The position numbers were made by a program, and so were the translations under genes. 64,000 nucleotides of DNA, from assembly GCA_031308135.1 (NCBI GenBank), contig JAHLJT010009419.1, forward strand, positions 179,460,739-179,524,738, read 5' to 3'. The stretch is from Acheta domesticus. Taxonomy: Eukaryota > Arthropoda > Insecta > Orthoptera > Gryllidae. The notes below the pieces were generated by a model. That model saw only the letters and a program-made list of their open reading frames with translations. It had not been told where the DNA came from and searched no databases. Numbering within the stretch: the stretch's first letter is position 1; each line of letters opens with the position of its first letter. Below, in pieces: positions 56,700 through 64,000 of the stretch.

Positions 56700-58860
56700 T
56701 GCTAGTATGAGCCAAATGAGTCTACAGTTATTAGCGAATCTAAGATGTTTGTTAGGTTCACAGAAGGAAATTAAAATATTGCTTCTTTCCCTGATGTTGG
56801 AAAATAGTTACGTCGCAGCGAATCGTTAAAAACCGCTGCTAATGCTGATGCAGTTTGTTTATTTAACGTTAATATGCAAGAATGGTTAATTTCATCACTT
56901 TCTGAGGATTTTTTAAATTCAAGAAATTTGACTACTGGTGCCGTCTCTTGAAGAAAATATGAACTTTGATAAATGGTAAATTCGCCCTCTCGCCTGTGGC
57001 ATCGGTGTTTGCGATGCTGACAACAATTACACGTGTAGTATGATGGTTCTACCACATGCTTACTAAATGGTAATGATCTAGACTTACACAAAGACAGTGA
57101 AATGTAGCTCTTTACCTACGCAAGTAATGCAAATTGACTTAGTGAAACATGTAACCTGTACATAGTTATCTCACGTGCGTATGATGAATGATGTATGATG
57201 AAATGACTAAAGCCTGGCCAAAATTCGAAAAAAAAAGTTTCTAGTTGAGAATTTTTAACTCTCAGGTTGGCTTCACTATTGATAGGACTATGAAATTCCC
57301 TGGGTATGAACGACCGGAACTTACAAGTGAAAGCTGTATTCCAGGTTGAACATATGGCTCTATTGTTTTTACCGCGTCACTCAAGCCGGACGGAAATTTT
57401 AGTGCGGATTTAAAGGCAAATATTTTGTTCTATGAAAATAATCATTGAAATTTTAAAATGGGACATGTAACAGAAGGTATGCACTGAATTATAAGCCCTG
57501 GTTTAATTATTTTCTTTCATGTTAAACATGATTTTTTAAAATGAATGTTTTTGCCGGTAAATGAGACAATTATTTAAGAAATGAATGAAAAAGTAGAGAT
57601 AAGTTACAAATTCCACAATATTCCACGTTCATTCTTATTAATTGATGATATTGATAGTATTGAATTCACGATCATTTTATAAAATTGCACGAATAGGCAC
57701 GAATCCGATAATGAGACATGTTTATAACGGTAGCTGCAAAATTCTGTTTTTTTCTAATTTTATTAAACTTAATTAAAAGTATAAAATACGGCCCTTGTTC
57801 ATAAAAATAATGTATAAATCGATATTAATAGTACATAATTGACAACATACTAAAAAAATATGTGGGAATATCACTTTCTCTACCAACATGTACCGCTTAA
57901 CTTAGAAAAGAATAAACAATACCGCAGCAAAAAGCCAGAGCAGTCTTTGTTGCATTCACAGATAATTTCAACCTTAAAATAGCATTGTTTCCAAAAATTA
58001 AACTTTCAGCATGCTACGCATTTCCTGAAGTAACTAAATTTACTCATGGCTGTCTAAAATATTTATTTATGATACGAGTAGAGAAAATTATATTTTATTT
58101 TGCGAGAAAGAGGTGTTGCGACAGAGACCGTCAGGCCGAGTAGTGCAATCCTACGAGAAAAATAAAACCACTTCTACCATGTGTGTTATAAAATATATTT
58201 GAGTCAGCATTACTGACTTTCATTTTATTTTAATGGAAATATCACTAATTGGGCCCCATGTTAATTAACCCTAGATTTCGAAGTTGCCCTGTACCAAGCG
58301 TTATTACAAAGGCGCAGTGTGGCAGACTACTTTGGGTAAAAATGAAGAATAACCTTTTTTTACAATGAAACACTAAATTTAATGAATTGAACATGTATGG
58401 TTTTATAGGAGTTATAAATTACATGTTAAACGGTTTTAAAGATACACCTAAATGACTTGACTCTCACAGCAGTCCCTTGCTGTATACACATGCCTTTTGA
58501 GAAGCATTCGCAGAAGTACCTCGTCACTCGACATTTGTTACAATCGTCATCGTCACATTATGATTGCTAAAGATTCAGAACAAAACTTAAATGCTACAAT
58601 ACAAGGATTTTGTAATTATTATTTACTGTATTAGCGAATAAAGCACAAAAATATCACTGACGTAAGTACAAAGGAGTAGTGTATTGGACAACCAGTGTTA
58701 AAATACCGTATACCGTATGAGCACAACAATAGTCACACAATAAAGCTAAATAGTTTGAAAACGGGGAGTGAGGGGAAGGAGTTGGGGTACTGTTTCGGCA
58801 CCACTTGCGTCGTCTGACAGACGACGGGGTTAAAAGTTGTACGCAATCAGACTAAAATAT
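56700..58860. other. ELOVL intron, no recognised element
   Basis: AT-rich. A 106-codon minus-strand frame (56771-57091) has a C-x-x-C/H-rich patch but no assignable family and no splice context. Confidence 0.4.
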
Positions 58861-58870
58861 TTTGTTATAT

Positions 58871-59260
58871 TTGCATTCTTCCACGTTTTTTCAAATGTCA
58901 TCGGCCATATTATATCCGCCATTTTGAATTTTTATTTTTGATCTTATATTCGTAATCAGTGAGCTCGAATGTACAGTAAGTCAGAATGCAATTTACTCAT
59001 TTTTGTTGCATTCTTCCACGTTTTTCCAAATCTCTTCCGCCATATTAAATCGGCCATTTTTAATTTGTTATTTTTGATATCATACTCGCAATCAGTAAGC
59101 TCGAAAACCCCATTGCTCTCATTTTTGTTGCATTCTTTCCCGTTTTTCCAAATGTCGTCCGCCATATTGAATCCGCCATTTTGAATTTTTTATTTTTGAT
59201 ACCATATTCGTATTTTGTAAAGTCGAAAATCCCAATATAAACCCCGACATAGCCATTATT
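58871..59260 (+). repeat. Three imperfect tandem repeats of about 120-135 bp
   Basis: Units start at about 58871, 59006 and 59128. Each has TTGCATTCTT(C/T)C(A/C)CGTTTTT, CCAAAT, CCGCCATATT, CCGCCATTTTGAATTT and TATTTTTGAT, then AAGCTCGAAAA or a relative. Open frames arise only because the units share composition. Confidence 0.85.
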
Positions 59261-59598
59261 TTGCATTTTGCAAGAGATAATGAATTTTGACCACATTTTA
59301 GGCATTTCATCCCACTGTGCAATGCTATGAATTTACAACCGTAGTTTATCTCGGACATAAAAATGGAGTATTACATACAATCAAGCCATTATCTCGGCAT
59401 TACTGCAATAACCCGACATACAATTTTTTTTCATACTCTAATGACGAGTTATTCTTCAGATTTCTTCAGAGATTCCATTCAAAAACTTCAAGATTGCTTG
59501 CTATTGCCGTGTGGTTTGTTTCAAATAAAATATTACACAATGACTTACATGTACCCAAAATACAATATACCAAGAAGTCCATTTAAATTTCCAACTAT

Positions 59599-61190
59599 TG
59601 GTGCTACAGAATGACACGGACTTTCCTGTACTAATTTTCTTTTTCGTTTGGTCTCGGATAGCTATTCGGACTTGCCATTATTCTTGATAGCTGCCATCTA
59701 TAGCCGCCCAAAGTATATTTTTTTGACGTTTTATTAATTTTAGGGTTTCCTAATAGTAGAACAGAATTATTATTTGGAGAACATTAAAAAACAATAAAAC
59801 TTTGTCGTAAATGGCAGCTTTTGTTGAAACATTTGGAGCCGTTTTTAAGAAAATGGCGTTTAAGCGATACTAAATATGCCCAATTTGAATTTCTTTTTAA
59901 CAGAAAATGTTTGTTTTCGAAAACCTTCGTTTAAAGTCTTTTGAAGCACGTTAAAATACAATAGTCCTTACAAATTGCTGAAAATGTGCATATTAACGAT
60001 ATGAGAGAACTTTCAAAAAATTTACATTTGTGTGAAATAAACAAAAAATACACCCAAATCAACTTTACATCACATCTGTTCGACAAGTTTGAAGAAAAAA
60101 TTTGGAGCAATTTTTGAGAAAATGGCGTTTGAGCGTTTCTGAAAAATCGAAATTTTGAGCTAATTTTCATTGAAAACGGTTGTGTTTTCGAGAAACTTTA
60201 TCTGACATTTACTATTTACTCATTAATATAATAATTTGAACAAATCGCCGCTCATGTAAATATTACCGACGTGAGAGACCAGTCAAAAACATTATTTTAC
60301 AGTCAAATCATTTTTGTAATTTTTTTTAAAACAAAAGAATAGAGCAATAAGGCGTTTATGTAATACCACAGTGTACATTTAGTACTATCCCTACGATAAG
60401 TTTAAAGAAAAAAATTTGGGGAAAATCTTGTTTTTGTGAATTTTTAAAATTGCAAATACTTGGCACAATACTGCGCGAAAACTATTAAAATCTTTAAAAA
60501 AGATGTTCATGAGCTTAATGATAGAAGTTACTTAGGAGAACAAATTTTATTTGAAGGAAGACTATTTATCTTCAATATTGTTATAGGAAGACGCCGAAAA
60601 AATTCAAACTTTTGCAATTTCGGAAATTCAGAGTTAACTGTGAAAGTCGGACTTATGCCACCTTAATAAATGTATTTTACTTTAATCTTACAAACAATTT
60701 AAAGAAAAAATTGGAGCCGTTTTTGAGAAAATTTTGAAAATGTGCGGGGTGCTTCATGTAAAATACCCCCAAATTTTGAAGAAAGTTTTTCAAAATCGTG
60801 GCGCCACAAATGGAAGAAGATCCACCGGGGAATATCCATTTTGGAAGAAATCGTACGTATGGTTTAGGCGCTAGTGTTGTTCACAAACTGACAGACGGCC
60901 GGCCGGACTGCCGGACGGACGGGCAGACGGACTGGCAGACGGACGGACAGACGGACAGACGGACAGACGGACAGACGGACAGACGGACAGACGGACAGAC
61001 GGACAGACGGACAGACGGACAGACAGACGACGGACGTACGGACGCTTTGAAAAGAACCACTTTTTCGGTATCAGGGAACCCAAAAACGTGTATTTCCGTT
61101 GAAATCTTGAAATCGATTTTCCGCAGCATTACATAACTTTCCCAATACTAAGTATATTATTCCGTATATACGTACGTATACGGGAAAGGA
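59599..61190 (+). mobile_element. Family M element, near full length, with internal microsatellite
   Basis: Starts ATTGGTGCTACAGAATGACA then ACTTTCCTGTACTAATT, and ends CGTACGTATACGGGAAAG. It follows the 12564-14130 copy throughout, including TTTGGAGCCGTTTTTAAGAA, GTGAGAGACCAGTCAAAA, GACGCCGAAAAAATTCAAAC and GGTTTAGGCGCTAGTGTTG. The terminal 60 bp again form a hairpin (ACTTTCCCAATACTAAG ... CGTATACGGGAAAG). About 1.59 kb, no coding capacity. In the 15-kb ELOVL intron. Confidence 0.75.
60890..61033 (+). repeat. (ACAGACGG)n-type microsatellite inside family M element
   Basis: Eight-base units GGACAGAC repeat about 15 times, with variant units (GGCCGG, CTGGCAGA) at the left edge. It starts at the position where sister copies have a single ACAGACGG (13876) or ACAGACGCACAGACAG (23770). 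Confidence 0.9.
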
Positions 61191-62006
61191 AAAATACTAT
61201 AAACACCTAGAAAATTTCCCAAATTATCTGACATTAAACGTACTCGACAACAGCCAAAATCTAAGAATATTATTCTGATTTCATACTCTTTATCTTTTAA
61301 ATAGGTTCGATCATGAAATACAAGATATGTACTGCTGATATTTTACTGCTATAGAAAACAATACTGTAATTAACTAAAACAGTTTGGAATTATTTCATTT
61401 TGTTAAAAAAAATAATTATGTTCATGATTGCATGTAAATGTATTTATAAATTGTCTGTTGTGCTTCTTTCTTGATATTTGTCTTATGGTGTTCTATAGTG
61501 TACACTATTTAATTGTTCACTTCTGTTAATGAATCAATGAATGACTGTGAATACCCAATTCCTTCACATGCCATTGTAACTCTGCCAAAAGATTTGTTCT
61601 GAAGTCACGTATTGTATGATTTTGAAGTAACAGACTGCAAATAAATTATATCTGTATATAATTAATTGTAAAATAATGTAATAATAATGTGTAATAATAA
61701 ATTGTATCTGTATATAATAAGTTATATCTGTATACAGACATATAATAAATTATATATCTGTATATATAATGACGGGTGAGTTTTGAAAAAATTCAGATGT
61801 CACAGTAAGGTTTCTACAATATGTTAACTAAAATGGAATTTATTATTAAATATTTTTCAGACATGTGTATTCAATTCTTGAATTTCAATGCTTTGTTTGA
61901 ATTACATATTTACATATTTCATTACCTACAAACTCACATCATGTAGAACACATATATTCTGCAGTTTGTGACTTTGTTTCTTTGCTTATTGTCATTTCGC
62001 GTTTAC
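61191..62006. other. ELOVL intron, unassigned, with a degenerate tandem repeat
   Basis: About four irregular copies of AATAAATTATATCTGTATAT lie at 61640-61770. Nothing else recognised before the exon at 62007. Confidence 0.5.
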
Positions 62007-62168
62007 CTGGGAAGTAGCATGTTCCGATGTAGGTGAGAAGAATCATCCCAGCGTGGTGGTAGACGTGCAGGAACGATATCTGACGATCTCTCTTTCGCAG
62101 TACGTAGAACACAGTGTCCAAAGATCCACAAGTTTAACCACATAATATAAGTAAACGCCCCATACTAT
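62007..62168 (-). CDS. ELOVL-family fatty acid elongase, catalytic histidine-box exon (1-nt deletion)
   Basis: Minus-strand exon of 162 nt with acceptor ttgcattgcag ending at 62169 and donor gtaaac at 62006-62001. It encodes the KxxExxDT-type motif (KLVDL then LDT) and the diagnostic QxxFLHxxHH box, read as [13 protein letters not shown], whose histidines form the di-iron-like catalytic centre expected of the family. It starts in phase 0 after the upstream exon and ends in phase 1 (CCA G), matching the next exon. The frame is broken once. At 62120-62122 (AAA on the plus strand, TTT in the gene) one T is missing, so KLVDL is in one frame and [14 protein letters not shown] in another. Everything else matches the family, so this is a homopolymer sequencing error or a recent frameshift. 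Intron to the previous exon: 1270 bp. Confidence 0.92.
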
Positions 62169-62734
62169 CTGCAATGCAATTCGTCGTGGCGTTTATGTCT
62201 GAAGAATTCTTGAATAATAAGTTTTACAAAGGAGAAACTGTTTTTCTTGAGGGTTTCTAATTCAAAGCGATTGATTCACTTGGTAATTTATAAAATTAAT
62301 TGTGAATGGTGACTGATGATCTACTTACAACAGTAAAATATATTAGTAAACATATTATTTATATGAACAAAAATGTATATAAGTTATTATACAAAAAATA
62401 GGAAAAATTCCCCGTACTAATTCTGATGATAACTCCCAAAATATTGTGTGGATTATAAAGTGAAAGCATTTTTATAAAATAAATATGCTATATTATCAGA
62501 CAAGTGAATTTCGAACTTTCGACTTGCTAAAATTGAGAGGAAATTACAAGCATGGGGGAAGGAATTTAAGAAAAGATGTAGCAGTAAAATGACTGGTCTA
62601 ACACCATAAAAGTTTTGTTCGTTTCAATATCAGATGCCGATAAATGGATGCCCAGACACTCTAACAAAATGATCAAGGCTCTTAATCATGTCCTTTACAG
62701 GACGTTTGTTTTCATTTAACAAAATCGTATTTTT

Positions 62735-63370
62735 ATACACACAGGATGTCCGGGGAGGAAACGTCAAAACTTGGAAATAAGCTCGTAAGACAATTCCAAG
62801 CATATATTGCCTAATAAACTACGTGGATATTCCGAATGGTTGAGCTGCAATAAGCACTCAAAAGTTGTTTTGAAAAATTGATTTCTATGCAAAAATTTGC
62901 ATTATAGAAGCATAGAAACACTCCAGGAACATGTAAATTGTTTATTATTTACAAAAGAAATGAACATATTTGTTCAGAAAGAAAAATTAAGCGAGAAATA
63001 AAAAAGCATCCAATTTATACAAATCGGCGGCTTTTTTACTTCTCGCTTAATTTTTCTGTCTGAACAAATATGTTCATTTCTTTTGTAAATAATAAACAAT
63101 TTACATGTTTCTGGAGGGTTTCTATGCTTCCATAATGCATATTTTTGCCTAAAAATCATTTTTTCGAACCAACTTTTGAGTGCCAATAGCGGCTCAAACA
63201 TTCGGAATATCCATGTAGTTTATTAGACCAAATACGCTTAGTCACTACGACAAAAGAGACAAAGTCGCTTAGTCACTATGACAAAAGTTTATTAGACAAA
63301 ATAAGCTTAGTTACTGTCTTAAGAGCTTATTTTGGAAGTTTCGATGTTTCCTTCCCGGACACTCTGTATA
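62735..63370. mobile_element. Palindromic TA-flanked MITE, copy 2
   Basis: Starts ACACAGGATGTCCGGGGAGG and ends TTCCCGGACACTCTGTA; TA on both sides. It mirrors itself along its length (CAGAAAGAAAAATTAAGCGA against CGCTTAATTTTTCTGTCTGA) and matches copy 1 at 21878-22429. It is longer because of an internal tandem duplication of about 40 bp (CGCTTAGTCACTACGACAAA and CGCTTAGTCACTATGACAAA, 63238-63290). It lies in an ELOVL intron, 68 bp from the donor of the exon at 63439-63519. Confidence 0.85.
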
Positions 63371-63438
63371 ATGCACTACATATAAACCCTACCGTGCATG
63401 AAGTTTTAAATAGTCGTTGACAGATTTGTAAGGCTTAC

Positions 63439-63519
63439 CTCCATTGCCAGTTCAGATCTGCTATAATCCACAGGTTGACAACGTATACTGTATCCGTTCA
63501 GCCATCCTAAAGTCATTGC
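63439..63519 (-). CDS. ELOVL-family fatty acid elongase, internal exon (first exon in window; gene partial at right edge)
   Basis: Minus-strand exon of 81 nt (27 codons, phase 0 at both ends). It is bounded by an acceptor AG at 63520-63521 and the donor gtaagcc starting at 63438. The translation contains GWLNGYSIRCQPVDYSRS, the conserved ELO-family segment (Y-S-x-R-C-Q-P-V-D-Y-S) that sits in the luminal loop before the KxxExxDT motif. ELO proteins are multi-pass ER membrane enzymes that condense malonyl-CoA with acyl-CoA in very-long-chain fatty acid elongation; in insects many paralogues feed cuticular hydrocarbon and lipid synthesis. The exon joins in phase to the exon at 62007-62168. The N-terminal exons (start codon, first membrane helices) are not visible in 63520-64000 and must lie outside. 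The exact paralogue cannot be named. Confidence 0.9.
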
Positions 63520-64000
63520 CTGAAATTGAAATTTTTGGTCAGTGCTGTTTCTTTGCATTCATTGTCAAACAAAATGACCAAGAACGAAAGTTAAGACTGT
63601 ATTACAGATCTCTAAAATATTAATAATATTTCTGTAGCTCTTAGTATTAGTATTTACATTTGTGGTAACAGGATTTAATTAGAACATAGATCGCTGAAGA
63701 CTCAGATCGAATGTTCGCAAAGGCGAAGATTTTCAAAAACATTTTATCTAAAAACTCACTTTGTAAATTCATTAGTGACTCTGCAGTTAATAAAAAGCGA
63801 GTGAGACGGTGAGGGACAAATATAAAGACAAGAGAAAGGGGTTATTTTTTTAAGTATAAGTTCGTAGGTGGTGAGGGTAAATGAGAAACAAATTGTGGAA
63901 AAAACTTCTGATCACATGTGATGTGGAGATTTGGGTTTGGTATTTTGCATTTGTATTTGCGAGATTCGCATTGACCTAACACATTCGTGTGCCCAAGATA
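63520..64000. other. ELOVL upstream intron, no further exon seen
   Basis: Searched on the minus strand for the preceding ELO exon (membrane segments before the R-C-Q-P-V-D block). None is supported; the N-terminal exons are outside the window. Confidence 0.5.

Noticed and set aside
56771..57091. 106-codon minus-strand ORF with several Cys and His
   Set aside because: Cys/His spacing fits no zinc-finger type I know; isolated within an intron on the gene strand without good splice sites.
60798..61136. 112-codon ORF with TDGQ/TDRR repeats
   Set aside because: It is the translation of the 8-bp microsatellite inside a non-coding transposon copy.

Overview
The window looks like a piece of a large, AT-rich insect genome that is dense in transposable elements. 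Support comes from a multi-exon eukaryotic gene with canonical GT/AG splice sites and introns up to about 15 kb, several decayed LINE reverse-transcriptase genes, tRNA-headed SINEs, many MITE-type inverted repeats, and a short run of the insect telomere motif CCTAA/TTAGG. Nothing in it looks bacterial, organellar or viral. I cannot name the species; a hemimetabolous insect with a big genome is a guess.

The only host protein gene I can support is on the minus strand and runs off the right edge: a fatty-acid elongase of the ELOVL/ELO family (very-long-chain fatty acid elongation in the endoplasmic reticulum). Four coding exons can be read at 63439-63519, 62007-62168, 46687-46822 and 43215-43494 (stop codon at 43215). 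Splice phases fit, and all four classic ELO motifs are present. Each of the last three exons contains one single-base indel, in or beside a short homopolymer, relative to the frame the family requires. This means either uncorrected assembly errors or a very young pseudogene. The N-terminal exons lie beyond 64000.

Region by region. 1-9.2 kb: LINE 3' ends and two CpG-rich tandem arrays, a 16-bp unit at 1678-2736 and a unit of about 101 bp at 5160-8636, each followed directly by related LINE 3' sequence. 9.2-18.5 kb: MITE-like and piggyBac-like remnants plus several copies of an abundant repeat family (called family M here) with ACTTTCCCGTAT ends. 18.5-26 kb: a Harbinger-type MITE, two LINE C-terminal fragments, a palindromic TA-flanked MITE, a pogo-like MITE, a SINE, and a CpG-rich unique segment near 24.9 kb. 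28-30 kb: a 1.66-kb foldback element sitting inside a (TA)n tract. 31.9-36.8 kb: a 4.8-kb inverted repeat whose left arm carries a 1.14-kb hAT-like element with a perfect 8-bp target duplication; the other arm preserves the empty site. 37.6-42.6 kb: more repeat copies and featureless AT-rich DNA. 42.6-64 kb: the ELOVL gene, its introns filled with SINEs, LINEs, a hAT end and family M copies.

The window is therefore mainly a record of nested transposition around one elongase gene. I see no convincing new multi-gene system. The observations most worth follow-up are the ELOVL indel pattern, the self-dated hAT insertion in the large palindrome, the tandem arrays next to LINE ends, and a microsatellite that grew from a seed inside a transposon.
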